Below, one piece after another: positions 28,666 to 37,784 of a DNA stretch of 64,000 nucleotides. The notes beneath the pieces were generated by a model. The model was not told the origin of the DNA. It was given only the letters and a program-made list of their open reading frames with translations, and made no database searches. Each line of letters begins with the position of its first letter. Positions within the stretch are counted from its first letter, which is position 1. Made by a program: the position numbers and the translations under genes. Source of the DNA: Rhodospirillaceae bacterium (lineage in GTDB: Bacteria; Pseudomonadota; Alphaproteobacteria; Rhodospirillales; Rhodospirillaceae). The stretch lies in contig JAQWQC010000034.1 of the NCBI GenBank assembly GCA_029245025.1, forward strand, positions 248,001-312,000, written 5' to 3'.

Positions 28666-29778
28666 TTAGGCGGTAAGGGCGGCGTTGAGTGTGGCCGTAA
28701 CATCTCTTGGTGAAACATTTTGAGTTAGGAACGCTTGGCCAATGCCGTGGAGCAAGACGAATGTGAGGGCTCCGTCGGCGACCTTTTTGTCTTGGGCCAT
28801 GTGTTTCAGGAACACATCAGCGGTGAAGTTCCGGGCCAGCTCTGGCGGATTGACGGGAAGTCCGACAGTCTCGAAATGTGTGCGCACCCGGTCGATGTCA
28901 CTGGCAGGGCAAAGTCCCAAGCGAACAGAAAGATCAAATGCCATAAGCATGCCAAAGGCTACGGCTTCCCCGTGCAACAAAGCGCCGGAATACCCAAGTT
29001 CAGCCTCGAAGGCATGGGCAAAGGTGTGCCCCAAATTGAGCAGCGCACGAACGCCACTCTCACGCTCATCTTCCGCAACGATCCGTGCTTTGGCTCTACA
29101 ACTCGCCTCGATGGCATGGGTGATGGCTTTGTCGTCACCGGACAGAATTTTCTCGCCGTTTTTTTCTAGCCATTCCCATAACTTTAGGTCGCCCAGTAAT
29201 CCATATTTGCAGACTTCCGCATACCCGGCCAGGCGCTCTCGGTCTGGCAGTGTTGCTAAGGTGTCGGTATCCACCAAAACGGCTTTGGGTTGATAGAAGC
29301 TTCCGGCTAGGTTCTTGCCTTGGCCTGTGTTGATGCCCGTTTTTCCACCCACAGAACTATCGACTTGCGCAAGTAGCGTGGTCGGAATTTGTACAAAATC
29401 AATTCCACGTAGTGTTACAGATGCTGCGAAGCCAGCTAAATCGCCGACAACCCCTCCACCTAGGGCGATGACCGTTGTCGAGCGTTCAACTTTAGCCGAC
29501 AGCATTGATTCAACGACGACTTGCAGGTTGGCGAAGCTCTTGGTGGATTCGCCGGGTGGGAGTATCAGGTAGTCACTGTCGATGTTTGATGTTTGCAGAG
29601 AGTCTTGAAGTGGCGCCAGGTGGTGTTCCGCGACATTCTCATCCGTAACAATATATACCCGGGGCTTTTGGATAAGGGGCGCTAGAATTTTACCCGCCTG
29701 TTCAATCAAGCCCGCGCCGATATCAATGGGATAGCTTCGGTCTTGAAGGGCGACAGTGAGCAATGTTGATTCGGTCAT
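28666..29778 (-). CDS. aroB: 3-dehydroquinate synthase
   Basis: This 370-residue enzyme converts DAHP to 3-dehydroquinate, step two of the shikimate pathway, using NAD and a divalent metal. Visible motifs are LPPGESTKSF, ALGGGVVGDLAGFAASVTLRGIDF, PTTLLAQVDSSVGGKTGIN, and the metal-ligand region LNLGHTFAHAFEAE with GLLGDLKLWEWL before it. Its ATG overlaps the aroK stop by 4 nt (ATGA), so the two are translationally coupled. Confidence 0.97.
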   Translation of the reverse strand: MTESTLLTVALQDRSYPIDIGAGLIEQAGKILAPLIQKPRVYIVTDENVAEHHLAPLQDSLQTSNIDSDYLILPPGESTKSFANLQVVVESMLSAKVERSTTVIALGGGVVGDLAGFAASVTLRGIDFVQIPTTLLAQVDSSVGGKTGINTGQGKNLAGSFYQPKAVLVDTDTLATLPDRERLAGYAEVCKYGLLGDLKLWEWLEKNGEKILSGDDKAITHAIEASCRAKARIVAEDERESGVRALLNLGHTFAHAFEAELGYSGALLHGEAVAFGMLMAFDLSVRLGLCPASDIDRVRTHFETVGLPVNPPELARNFTADVFLKHMAQDKKVADGALTFVLLHGIGQAFLTQNVSPRDVTATLNAALTA

Positions 29779-30377
29779 GATGTCTGCACTGAACGTTGTT
29801 TCGATAGATCACTCTCGTCGGCAGTTGCTCCATGGGCGGCAAGTGCATCTATCACCCGTGCACAGGTCACATTTGCACTATCCGAGCCCGTATCGATCGT
29901 CAGGTCCGCTTCAGAATAGATCGGGTAGCGCTGGTCTATCAGTATGGACAATATTTCTCTTTGATTGCCGCTGTTTAACAATGGCCTATGGTTCCGACCA
30001 GATGTTCGAGCGACCAAAGTATCTAAGTCCGCGCGGAGCCAAACGGACAGACTCTTTTCATTGATAAGCGCTCGAGTTTGTTCGTCGATGTAAGCACCAC
30101 CGCCGGTGGCAATCACAGTGGGTGGCCCGTCCAGCAATCGGGCGATTACGCGTCGCTCGCCATCGCGAAACGCCTCTTCTCCGTATTGCTCGAAGATATC
30201 AACGATAGAGCAGCCAGCGGCTGCTTCGACTTCGGAATCAGCATCCAGAAAAGGAATATTGAGGCTTTCCGCAACGCGCCGCCCAACGCAACTTTTACCC
30301 GCCCCCATTAGGCCGACTAAGACAATAATCTTATCCTGAGGTGGGTATTGATCTTTCGTGGGCGCTGAGCTGGTCAT
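29775..30377 (-). CDS. aroK: Shikimate kinase
   Basis: This 200-residue kinase phosphorylates shikimate with ATP. The P-loop is GLMGAGKSCVGRRVA and the substrate site is FLDADSEVEAAAG. The shikimate-binding GGGAY motif follows (VIATGGGAYID), then the lid region with VWLRADLDTLVART. It heads the aroK-aroB-corC operon and is divergent from the 30.6-33.8 kb genes across about 266 bp, which must contain both promoters. Confidence 0.96.
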   Translation of the reverse strand: MTSSAPTKDQYPPQDKIIVLVGLMGAGKSCVGRRVAESLNIPFLDADSEVEAAAGCSIVDIFEQYGEEAFRDGERRVIARLLDGPPTVIATGGGAYIDEQTRALINEKSLSVWLRADLDTLVARTSGRNHRPLLNSGNQREILSILIDQRYPIYSEADLTIDTGSDSANVTCARVIDALAAHGATADESDLSKQRSVQTS

Positions 30378-30643
30378 AGGGATATTTTACAGAAGACGTC
30401 GAACAAAAAATGGGGCTAATTTTGCTTTAGAATGATCTTGGTTGTTGTGGCCTGTCGAGGCTTGAGCGACGGACCGTTGCTAGACATTATCACACCTGTC
30501 ACGTAGTGTCCCGGCCATAGGTAGAGCATTGTCGGCTCTGCCTTGTCCAAGATACGGAGTAGCCCTGAATCAGCCACAGTTGACGGTAATTATCAGACGC
30601 TGGATGGGGCCAACCATCACCCACTTTGGTTTAAAGCTGCAGC

Positions 30644-30781
30644 ATGAAGCTTATCACTCGTACTCTAATCGTTCTTGTCATTTTTCTTGTTGTCGCTGGC
30701 GCTTTCGCGTTGGCGACGTGGGACATGCCGCCGCCAACGGCGACCCGAGAAAAGATTATATCCAATGATCGATTCCGATAG
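30644..30781 (+). CDS. Small single-pass membrane protein with WD-P-P tail
   Basis: This 45-residue frame starts MKLITRTLIVLVIFLV and has one transmembrane helix (about residues 7-24). A short tail follows (ATWDMPPPTATREKIISNDRF). The WDxPxP...EKxIxxDRF tail is a pattern I associate with a small conserved protein upstream of the large exported protein and xerD in related alphaproteobacteria. Its last 17 nt overlap the first possible start of the next gene, suggesting coupling. Function unknown. Confidence 0.6.
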   Translation: MKLITRTLIVLVIFLVVAGAFALATWDMPPPTATREKIISNDRFR

Positions 30782-32825
30782 AGGCATGATCCTAAACATG
30801 CATCGCGCGTCTATTTTTGTCGCCATTGCCATCATGGTCGGCGCGCAGGCGGACGCTCAGGAGTCGGTTTTTGATGAGGGCGTCCAGGTTGAGCCCGCTT
30901 TTATCGAGGCGCTACCGCCGCCAATCATACTGTTACCCGGTGGGCGCTCGGATACACCATCCCGACAAAGCACTTCGCAAGTTATTCCTGAGGGTGCAAT
31001 CTCCGTCTTGCAATTGGATGAGCTTAGCCCGGATTCAATTGGTCTGATGGACAGGTTCTCCGGCGGGCTCCAGTTTGATATGTGGTCTGGAACCTCAAAA
31101 GAGCTGGTTGATCTTCTGCTGCCAAGGTTGCCCCGGCAAGTGAAGTCGGGCGCAATGCGATCCCTCACCAAACGACTCCTTCTTTCGGTGGCTCGACCGC
31201 CAGAACCCTCTCTCTCAGAAGACGTGTTCGTGGATATGACGGCCATAGTGCCAAGCGCGATTGGATTTACACCTGACAGTTCGGGCGTAGCAGAGGGGCG
31301 GAAATCAAATGCTGAGCAAGAACAGAGCGAAGGCTTGACTCTACTTGAGCGCCGATTGACCCAATTGGCTGCTATGGGCGACTGGGACTCTGTCGGTGCG
31401 ATGATCCCGTTGGTGCCTCAATCTTCGGTCACTGAAGGTATAAGAATTCTTGCGGTAGATCATGCGCTGGTTGAAGGCCGTAATGATCAAGCCTGCCTTT
31501 ATGTGAATGAAGACCTTAGGTTTTCGAATGAACCCTATTGGCAAAAAGCGTTTGCCTTTTGTCAGCTTCTTAACGGCAAGGTTGCGAGCGCATTCCTGAC
31601 TCTCGACTTGCTGCGGGAAACAGGAATTGATGATGCTGCATTCTTCTGGGTAGCTGAGTTAATGGCTGGCAACCGGCCGATCACGCCCAATGGATTGGAT
31701 CGCCTATCCCCTCTTCAACTAGCGATGTTGCGACATGCTGGTCGGCCATTTCCGCCCCAGCTTGTCCGCGATGGTGACCCAACGCTGCTTAGGGTTCTTG
31801 CAACAGCTGAGCCGCTATACGTAGCGACGGAAGATGAAGCTGAGGATGTTGTCGCCGAGCGCATTCGCCAAGGACTCGATGTTCGCCTGGAGGCGGCCGA
31901 ACGTGCTGTAGAGCTCGGCGCGCTCTCACCAGACGTTCTGAGGGCCTTGTATCGGGACGAAGGCGTGCTCGAAGCAGAGCGTGTAGCTGCGTTGCAGGCC
32001 GAGGGTGTCGGTCAGCTAGACACTCAAAATGGTAATGATATTTCAGAGGTCGAATTGGATCTAAACTCAATTCCTGTGGCGACGGCATTGGATCGCGCGC
32101 GCCTGTTTATCCTTGCCGAAGAACAAGTCATTCCGACGGCGCGTGCCGAAGTGATTTCTAGGGCGATTGATTTTGCCCGGAATGATCTTGGTCGTAATAG
32201 CCCCAATGTTGCAGCCGTAGGGCTCGTGTTCGCCCCGCTCATCATGGAAATTGCGCCAACGGGTGATCTCTCATGGTTCGCTGGGAATGCGGCTCGGGCT
32301 CTGATAGCTGCCGGAGAAGTAGAGGCTGGCACGATCTGGATGCAGCTTTCCCAGGCTTACGCGAGAACAAGCATAGAAGCCTCCGACGTAGCCGCAGCAA
32401 TGTGGCCAACGGAACGCCAGTTGCTGCCATCCATGACCAATCGCTTTACACCCTTACGCTTTAAGCGATGGGAAGAGTCACGCCCGCCTGGCTTGGTTGC
32501 AGCCAATAAAACGCTTGTCCTTGGCACGCTAACTGCGTTGGGTGAGTCTGTGACGTCTGCGGACTGGATGAGCCTTATGGACCGTCCCACGAGCCGGTCA
32601 GTCAATATGCCAGCGCCCCAGATTTGGAATGGCCTTGCTTTGGCTGCTAAAGGTGGCCGTCTTGGTGAAACTGTTTTGCTAGCATTAATCGCGTTAAATG
32701 AAGGCGGGCCTTCTGGGTCGTCACCGATTGTGCTGTCCCGCGTCATTTCATCCCTGATGACTGTAGGGCTGGAGCAGGATGCACGACGCTTTGCCGTCGA
32801 AGCCTCCCTTATCCAAGGGTTGTAA
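30765..32825 (+). CDS. Large exported helical protein, unknown function
   Basis: This protein has up to 686 residues; possible starts are ATG 30765, 30786 and 30798. The last gives the cleanest signal peptide (MHRASIFVAIAIMVGAQADAQ). The mature region opens with a proline-rich segment (ALPPPIILLPGG) and continues as Ala/Leu-rich helices with TPR- or Sel1-like periodicity (ALVEGRNDQACLYVNEDLRF). I do not see a clear domain. Position between the WD-P-P small protein and xerD recurs in alphaproteobacteria, where the protein has no settled function. It is probably periplasmic. Confidence 0.75.
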   Translation: MIDSDRGMILNMHRASIFVAIAIMVGAQADAQESVFDEGVQVEPAFIEALPPPIILLPGGRSDTPSRQSTSQVIPEGAISVLQLDELSPDSIGLMDRFSGGLQFDMWSGTSKELVDLLLPRLPRQVKSGAMRSLTKRLLLSVARPPEPSLSEDVFVDMTAIVPSAIGFTPDSSGVAEGRKSNAEQEQSEGLTLLERRLTQLAAMGDWDSVGAMIPLVPQSSVTEGIRILAVDHALVEGRNDQACLYVNEDLRFSNEPYWQKAFAFCQLLNGKVASAFLTLDLLRETGIDDAAFFWVAELMAGNRPITPNGLDRLSPLQLAMLRHAGRPFPPQLVRDGDPTLLRVLATAEPLYVATEDEAEDVVAERIRQGLDVRLEAAERAVELGALSPDVLRALYRDEGVLEAERVAALQAEGVGQLDTQNGNDISEVELDLNSIPVATALDRARLFILAEEQVIPTARAEVISRAIDFARNDLGRNSPNVAAVGLVFAPLIMEIAPTGDLSWFAGNAARALIAAGEVEAGTIWMQLSQAYARTSIEASDVAAAMWPTERQLLPSMTNRFTPLRFKRWEESRPPGLVAANKTLVLGTLTALGESVTSADWMSLMDRPTSRSVNMPAPQIWNGLALAAKGGRLGETVLLALIALNEGGPSGSSPIVLSRVISSLMTVGLEQDARRFAVEASLIQGL

Positions 32826-32852
32826 CGACATCACGCCAACAATGGGTGGGCC

Positions 32853-33758
32853 GTGAGCCGATATATAGAGTCCTTTCTCGATATGATGTCCGCAGAGCGA
32901 GGCGCGTCTAGACATACGTTGGATGCATATCATTGTGATCTTGACGGGTTGGGGGGCGCATTGGGCGGCGATATTACCGATGCAACCCCAGAACAACTGC
33001 GCACCTATCTGGACGGACTTTTGACTCAAGGTTTGGCTCCTCGTACAGCGGCAAGGCGGTTGTCATGTCTCCGTCAGTTTTTCCAATTTTTACTTGCTGA
33101 GGGGGTGCGCAAGGATGACCCGACGTCAGCTTTCGATAGTCCGCAGCAGGGCGGACGGTTGCCCAAGTATCTTGGCGAAGACGAGGTTGATGCCTTGCTT
33201 AAGGCAGCGCGCGCTGAGACAACGCGCCAAGCGCTCCGGCTGACTGCCCTTTTCGAGCTCTTGTATGCCACCGGCCTTAGAGTTTCTGAATTGGTGTCAT
33301 TGCCACTGGCTGCCGTTGTGCGTGATAGACCTGTTCTAATTGTTAGCGGCAAGGGCAACAAAGAACGCATGGTGCCGATCGGCGCGCCCGCGCGGGCTGC
33401 AGTGGCCGCGTATTTGGAGATTAGGTCAAGCTTCATTCCCGGAAAGGAGAAGAGCAGCCGGTGGCTGTTTCCTTCTCGATCAGCAAGCGGCCATCTCACT
33501 CGTGGCGCCGTATCTAGTGCGTTTAAGGGCCTGGCAGTCGCTGCGGGGGTCGCGCCCTCTCGTGTTTCCCCCCATGTGTTGCGGCACTCTTTTGCATCGC
33601 ATCTGCTGGCCCATGGCGCTGATTTGCGAAGTCTTCAGGAGATGTTGGGGCATGCTGATATTTCGACCACGCAAATTTATACACACGTATTGGACGAACG
33701 TCTTCGGCGCTTGGTGGAGACAAACCATCCATTGGCTGGGCTGTCCCTATCCGAATAA
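32853..33758 (+). CDS. xerD: Tyrosine recombinase, XerC/XerD type
   Basis: This 301-residue recombinase starts with GTG 32853. The N-terminal SAM-like core-binding domain (RHTLDAYHCDL) is followed by the catalytic domain. Active-site residues are visible: Arg in ATGLRVSELVSL, Lys in SGKGNKERMVPIG, His-x-x-Arg in HVLRHSFASHLL, His in LGHADIS and nucleophile Tyr in TTQIYTHVL. Length and lack of extra domains fit chromosome-dimer-resolving Xer proteins rather than a phage integrase. The XerD assignment (over XerC) rests on being divergent from aroK-aroB. Confidence 0.88.
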   Translation: MSRYIESFLDMMSAERGASRHTLDAYHCDLDGLGGALGGDITDATPEQLRTYLDGLLTQGLAPRTAARRLSCLRQFFQFLLAEGVRKDDPTSAFDSPQQGGRLPKYLGEDEVDALLKAARAETTRQALRLTALFELLYATGLRVSELVSLPLAAVVRDRPVLIVSGKGNKERMVPIGAPARAAVAAYLEIRSSFIPGKEKSSRWLFPSRSASGHLTRGAVSSAFKGLAVAAGVAPSRVSPHVLRHSFASHLLAHGADLRSLQEMLGHADISTTQIYTHVLDERLRRLVETNHPLAGLSLSE

Positions 33759-33907
33759 GTGTTGGCTGTCTTGACGACAGCAATTCAGAACCTCACAAGG
33801 ACATTGTAAGTTTATGAAAAGCATGACCGCGCTTTGCCTTTGACGCTGAAACCCGCTAGTTTTTTGGAATAGTTTTCAGCCTGTGTCATTGAGGGTGAGA
33901 AAAAGGG

Positions 33908-34471
33908 ATGTCGAGTGCCGTCGAGAATTGTCCGACCCTTGTCCTGAACGCCGACTTTCGGCCGCTCAGCTACTTTCCTTTATCCTTGTGGTCTTGGCAG
34001 GACGCGCTTAAGGCGGTCTTCTTGGAACGAGTAAACGTGGTCTCTGAGTACGACACGGTCGTTCGTTCTCCCAGTTTCGAACTAAAATTGCCCAGCGTCA
34101 TTTCACTAAAGAAATATGCGCCGACGAATCGGTCGCCAGCATTCACGCGATTCAACGTATTCTTGAGGGACTATTTCACCTGCCAGTACTGCGGTGTAAA
34201 TCAGTCGGCCAACGATCTTACGTTTGATCACGTTGTGCCGCGGTCTAGGGGTGGGCGCACCACCTGGCAGAACGTTGCAGCGGCCTGCTCTGCTTGCAAT
34301 TTGCACAAAGCCAACCGGACACCGCAGGAAGCGAGCATGACTCTTCGCCGGGTACCCGCTAAGCCGACGGCGCGACAATTGCAGGAATGTGGCCGCGCGT
34401 TCCCACCAGACTTTCTGCACAAGAGTTGGCGGGATTTTCTGTACTGGGATTCTGAACTCGAACCGTGGTGA
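33908..34471 (+). CDS. HNH endonuclease family protein
   Basis: This 187-residue protein starts with the ALVLNADFRPLSYFPLS-type opening (here LVLNADFRPLS). It carries a zinc-bound HNH motif in the middle: CQYCG, then FDHVVPRSRGGRTTWQN, then ACSACNLHKANRTP. This is the chromosomal alphaproteobacterial HNH protein, a conserved housekeeping-like family of unknown role rather than a homing or restriction enzyme. No methyltransferase or mobile element is nearby. It converges on coq7. Confidence 0.9.
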   Translation: MSSAVENCPTLVLNADFRPLSYFPLSLWSWQDALKAVFLERVNVVSEYDTVVRSPSFELKLPSVISLKKYAPTNRSPAFTRFNVFLRDYFTCQYCGVNQSANDLTFDHVVPRSRGGRTTWQNVAAACSACNLHKANRTPQEASMTLRRVPAKPTARQLQECGRAFPPDFLHKSWRDFLYWDSELEPW

Positions 34472-34501
34472 GTCTCGGCGACGCTAAGGAAATATCCGCG
34501 T

Positions 34502-35083
34502 TTAGATCCGCGTTGAGAGCCAAATCGCCAATCTAGACGCCGTTTTAATGGCGCCTGTAAGAAGCGGGTAGGCTGGTGCTTGTTCGGCACCTTCTGATAG
34601 CCCAACGGTATGATGATGTTGTTCGTCGGCGCGGAATTGCTCGATAGTGGCGCGCAACTCAGCTTCGTCGTCGCCCAGCTGTTCTGCTTGAGCCGCATAG
34701 TGTTCGTCGATGACTTCTTCGACAGCGACCGTGCAGGCCATAGCAGTCTCCCGTCCGAGCAACGCTGTGCCAGCCCCGAGAGCGAAGCCAGCAATGTTCC
34801 ATAACGGTTGAAGTGCCGTTGGGCGAATTTTTCGGTCTGCCAGTTCTTGGTCAAAGCGGTCCAGATGTGTCTGTTCCTGGTCAAGCATCTCTTGAAGAAT
34901 GGGTTCTGCATCAGTGCCTTTGAGAACGGCGAGTTGACCTTCGTAGATACGCTTAGCGCCATATTCGCCAGCGTGGTCGACCCTAACGATCTGCGCAATC
35001 GTTTGGTCGTGGTTTGGGTCGCCAGGCAGATTTCCTTCGGCTGTTCTTTTTGGATGAGCGGATCTCGTCATGAGTCTTGCCAC
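34502..35083 (-). CDS. coq7: 3-demethoxyubiquinol 3-hydroxylase (Coq7/CAT5 family)
   Basis: This 193-residue di-iron hydroxylase of ubiquinone synthesis shows the carboxylate-bridged ligands in order: DHAGEYGAKRIYEGQ, EMLDQEQTHLDRF, AVEEVIDEHYAAQ and RADEQHHHTVG (Glu and Glu-x-x-His pairs). The enzyme adds the last hydroxyl before the final O-methylation. It overlaps the end of the dsbB-like gene by 16 nt and is its co-transcribed downstream partner. Confidence 0.95.
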   Translation of the reverse strand: MARLMTRSAHPKRTAEGNLPGDPNHDQTIAQIVRVDHAGEYGAKRIYEGQLAVLKGTDAEPILQEMLDQEQTHLDRFDQELADRKIRPTALQPLWNIAGFALGAGTALLGRETAMACTVAVEEVIDEHYAAQAEQLGDDEAELRATIEQFRADEQHHHTVGLSEGAEQAPAYPLLTGAIKTASRLAIWLSTRI

Positions 35084-35568
35084 AACTCCGGTCGGCGGGC
35101 CGCCCTAAGACTTAGGGCCGAAAACACTATGCCTGCTATCATATTGTATCCTGCGAACGAGAGTCCAAGTAACGCAAATGGAATGTCATTGCACGCGGGC
35201 TGCCCCGGCTGTTGTAGCGCGGATCGCACATCGTCCAATGAAAAAGCTTGGCTTCCCGTTGGGGCGCAGTTTGAGCTCCACCACGCTTGTTCGACGCCTA
35301 AATGGTAAAAGGCAACTCCTGCTGTTGTGATGAATAAAAGGGCCGAGACGTAGGCCGCCAATTGGCGAGCGCTCGGATCAACGATTGGCGTAATCGCCAG
35401 AAGCGAGAGCAGGGCAATTCCGATGTATGGAAGTCTTTGGTAGAGACATAACTCACAAGGGAACAAGCCAAACCCGTATTGTGCCGTCCAAGCTGCGCTT
35501 AAAGCTGCGATCGCCACAAGCCCGATAAGAGTTATCGCCACTTGGCTGGGATGTAATCGAAACAGCAT
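35068..35568 (-). CDS. Disulfide bond formation protein, DsbB family
   Basis: This 166-residue protein has four hydrophobic helices. The first periplasmic loop holds the CxxC redox pair (FPCELCLYQRLPY) and the second loop holds the two further cysteines (SNCAPTGSQ ... QPACNDIP). This matches the DsbB scheme, in which electrons pass from DsbA to quinone. It is followed by coq7, a quinone-synthesis gene, with a 16-nt overlap. No DsbA is in the window. Confidence 0.92.
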   Translation of the reverse strand: MLFRLHPSQVAITLIGLVAIAALSAAWTAQYGFGLFPCELCLYQRLPYIGIALLSLLAITPIVDPSARQLAAYVSALLFITTAGVAFYHLGVEQAWWSSNCAPTGSQAFSLDDVRSALQQPGQPACNDIPFALLGLSFAGYNMIAGIVFSALSLRAARRPELWQDS

Positions 35569-35577
35569 CTCAAGACT

Positions 35578-36159
35578 CTAATTGATAAAGCCAGCGGCCA
35601 CGAAGCCACCAAAAAGGAGTATAAACATCGCTAATGTGACAAGACCAAGGCGTTTCTCAACAAACGATTTAATCGACGGACCAAATCTCCACAGCAGCGC
35701 GGCTTCGACATAAAAGCGAAGACCGCGAGCAAGGATGGAGGCGATCACGAAAACCAGTGGGTCAAGTGCGACTGCACCGCTGGCGATGGTAACTACTTTG
35801 TAGGGTAATGGCGTCAGGCCAGCGCTAAAGACAATCCACGCCCCCCATTCCTGATACAAATCCTGGAACTGCGTAAAATCGTCGGAGTAGCCGTAAAGGG
35901 AGACCAAGGGTTGGCCGACGGTCTCAAACAGGAACAAGCCAATGGCGTATCCAGCCAGTCCGCCAACGACACTGGCCACTGTCGCCACGGCGGCTATTTT
36001 CCAGGCCTTTTCCCGCGCTGCCAGAATCATCGGCAGAATGAGGACGTCAGGGGGGATGGGGAATATGGAACTCTCGACCAAAGCGACCACGGCCAAAAGC
36101 GCCAAAGCGTTTTTGCGGCCCGCCAGAGATAGGGTCCAGTTGTAGAGCCTACGAATCAC
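35578..36159 (-). CDS. VTT-domain (DedA/YqaA-like) membrane protein
   Basis: This 193-residue protein has about five hydrophobic segments and the YqaA pattern: ALVESSIFPIPPDVLILPM near the start and GGLAGYAIGLFLFETVG, with GLTPLPYKVVTIASGAVALDP in the second half. The family is related to DedA proteins implicated in lipid scrambling and membrane stress. It ends 9 nt before dsbB on the same strand, making a yqaA-dsbB-coq7 run. Confidence 0.88.
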   Translation of the reverse strand: MIRRLYNWTLSLAGRKNALALLAVVALVESSIFPIPPDVLILPMILAAREKAWKIAAVATVASVVGGLAGYAIGLFLFETVGQPLVSLYGYSDDFTQFQDLYQEWGAWIVFSAGLTPLPYKVVTIASGAVALDPLVFVIASILARGLRFYVEAALLWRFGPSIKSFVEKRLGLVTLAMFILLFGGFVAAGFIN

Positions 36160-36297
36160 AGAGGAAACTCCATATTGCCGGGTTTAACAGGTCGCCGTTG
36201 GGGCGGCAACGCCCCCGATACAACACCGGCATAGAAGTCGTATGGTGTTCGCTTGCGGGTCCGCGAACGCGCGTTTATAAGGGGCGCGCTGTAGCGT

Positions 36298-36384
36298 GCG
36301 GGTGTGGCGGAACTGGTAGACGCGCTGGATTCAAAATCCAGTTCCCTTACGGGAGTGTGGGTTCGATTCCCTCCACCCGCACCA
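36298..36384 (+). tRNA. tRNA-Leu(CAA)
   Basis: This 87-nt tRNA has acceptor arm GCGGGTG pairing with CACCCGC (36374-36380), a D-arm with GGCGGAACTGGTAGACGC and anticodon stem CTGGA/TCCAG. The loop TTCAAAA gives anticodon CAA. A long variable arm (TTCCCTTACGGGAGT) is class II, as expected for leucine. The T-arm is GGGTTCGATTCCCTC. Discriminator A and an encoded CCA (36382-36384) follow. Confidence 0.97.
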
Positions 36385-36460
36385 CAGACAGCTAGGATGT
36401 TAGCCAGGCCGACATAAGCGTGAGTCTGCGAAAGCAACGACCTGAGAGTGGTGTGCCGAC

Positions 36461-36838
36461 ATGAGAATTTCTCTAAGAACACTTATCTTTTTGTTTGTTT
36501 TTCTGTCTGTGCAGGGCGCAAGCGCATCTTGTGTAACAGTGGCGTTGCTTGACGATGCCGGTCTCGTCGTCAAACCAGATGGTTTGGTGGTTGGTATTAG
36601 GGTTGGGTCCGCACCCGTATTCGTTCAACAGTTGCCCCCGCATGCGACCCAGCGAGAGGTCGGACAGGTGAGTTGTCCCCCGAATGTTATTCAACGGGTC
36701 CGAAGTTTATTTGATCTATCGTGCCGCTCTGAACAGGCCATGATGCAAGTTGCAGAAAATAACTCAGCGCGTCTCGACGCTATTCGGCAACGTTGTGTAG
36801 ATCTTCAGACGGCGCTCAAATCCGCGCTGAACGGCTGA
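36461..36838 (+). CDS. Small exported protein, unknown function
   Basis: This 125-residue protein has a signal peptide (MRISLRTLIFLFVFLSVQGASA, cleavage probably before Ser-Cys near residue 22). Mature residues include four cysteines (CVTV, SCPPN, LSCRS, RCVDL), which could form two disulfides in the periplasm. The C-terminal third is helical. No family recognised. It lies 76 nt after tRNA-Leu and may share the downstream hydrolase's transcript (33-nt gap). Confidence 0.6.
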   Translation: MRISLRTLIFLFVFLSVQGASASCVTVALLDDAGLVVKPDGLVVGIRVGSAPVFVQQLPPHATQREVGQVSCPPNVIQRVRSLFDLSCRSEQAMMQVAENNSARLDAIRQRCVDLQTALKSALNG

Positions 36839-36871
36839 TCGATCTTCAATAAGGGCGAGGAGGCGGAACCA

Positions 36872-37753
36872 GTGCGAAATGACGGCGAAATCGAGTCCGC
36901 ATTAGAAAATCGAACCTTTACGACCACTGACAATCTGTCTCTTAACTACGTCGTCTATTCGGGTCCGGCCGCGCCCATCCCGGTTGTTTGTCTGCCAGGC
37001 TTGACACGCAACGCCCGCGATTTTGCGGTGATTGCTCACCGCTTAAGTGCGCAACGTGCAGTGTACTGTCTCGAATTTCGCGGGCGTGGATGTTCTGAGT
37101 GGGATGCGGACGCGAGCCATTATCAAGCGCCCGTCTATGTCGCCGATACCTTAGGTGTTCTGGCACAAGAGAATTTGAATCGCGTCATTGTTCTCGGCAC
37201 GTCGCTCGGCGGCATTGTTGGGGCTGGTATCGCGCAAGCCAATCCGGCGGTGCTGGCGGGTGTTATTTTGAATGACATCGGGCCTGTGATTGACCCGTCT
37301 GGCCTGAGGCGGATCGGTAGTTATCTCGGCCATGGTGATCAATGGTCGACATGGGATGAGGCGGCAGCGGTGCTCAAGACCGTCAACAAGGTCGTCTATC
37401 CAGATTTTACGGATGAGGATTGGCTGAGCTACGCTCGCAAAACTTGCCGACAAAATGACGATGGCATGATCGCACAGGATTATGATCCGAAGCTTTCTCA
37501 AAGTTTTGCGACCGACAGTGCAGCAAAGTTAGATCTCTGGCCCGTTTTTGAAGCCCTAAAACATATTCCTACGCTTTTGATCCGCGGCGCCTTGTCAGAT
37601 CTGCTGTCCGTGGAAACAGCCGAAGAGATGGTCGAGCGGATGCCACAACTGGAAATATCGACCATCGCGAACCGTGGTCACGTTCCTACGCTTGAAGAGC
37701 CAGACGCAATCTCAGCCACTGAGGGATTTATCGCCAACATAGATAATCTCTAG
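36872..37753 (+). CDS. Alpha/beta hydrolase
   Basis: This 293-residue soluble hydrolase has a GTG start at 36872. It shows the oxyanion segment CLPGLTRNARDF, nucleophile elbow GTSLGGIVG (Ser), acidic residue region RGALSDLLS and catalytic His in NRGHVPTLEEPD. The closest general type is the epoxide hydrolase/esterase-like group of short alpha/beta hydrolases. The substrate cannot be stated. Confidence 0.9.
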   Translation: MRNDGEIESALENRTFTTTDNLSLNYVVYSGPAAPIPVVCLPGLTRNARDFAVIAHRLSAQRAVYCLEFRGRGCSEWDADASHYQAPVYVADTLGVLAQENLNRVIVLGTSLGGIVGAGIAQANPAVLAGVILNDIGPVIDPSGLRRIGSYLGHGDQWSTWDEAAAVLKTVNKVVYPDFTDEDWLSYARKTCRQNDDGMIAQDYDPKLSQSFATDSAAKLDLWPVFEALKHIPTLLIRGALSDLLSVETAEEMVERMPQLEISTIANRGHVPTLEEPDAISATEGFIANIDNL

Positions 37754-37784
37754 CGCAAACAGATGAGAGCGGAGCAACGTCTTT

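Noticed and set aside
33908-34471. HNH endonuclease as part of a defence or restriction system
   Set aside because: It belongs to a conserved chromosomal family and has no methyltransferase, helicase or other defence gene beside it.
36298-36384. tRNA-Leu as a possible integration site, given a tyrosine recombinase at 32.9 kb
   Set aside because: No repeat of the tRNA 3' end was noticed nearby. The recombinase is a Xer housekeeping type in a conserved neighbourhood, and flanking genes are ordinary chromosomal genes.
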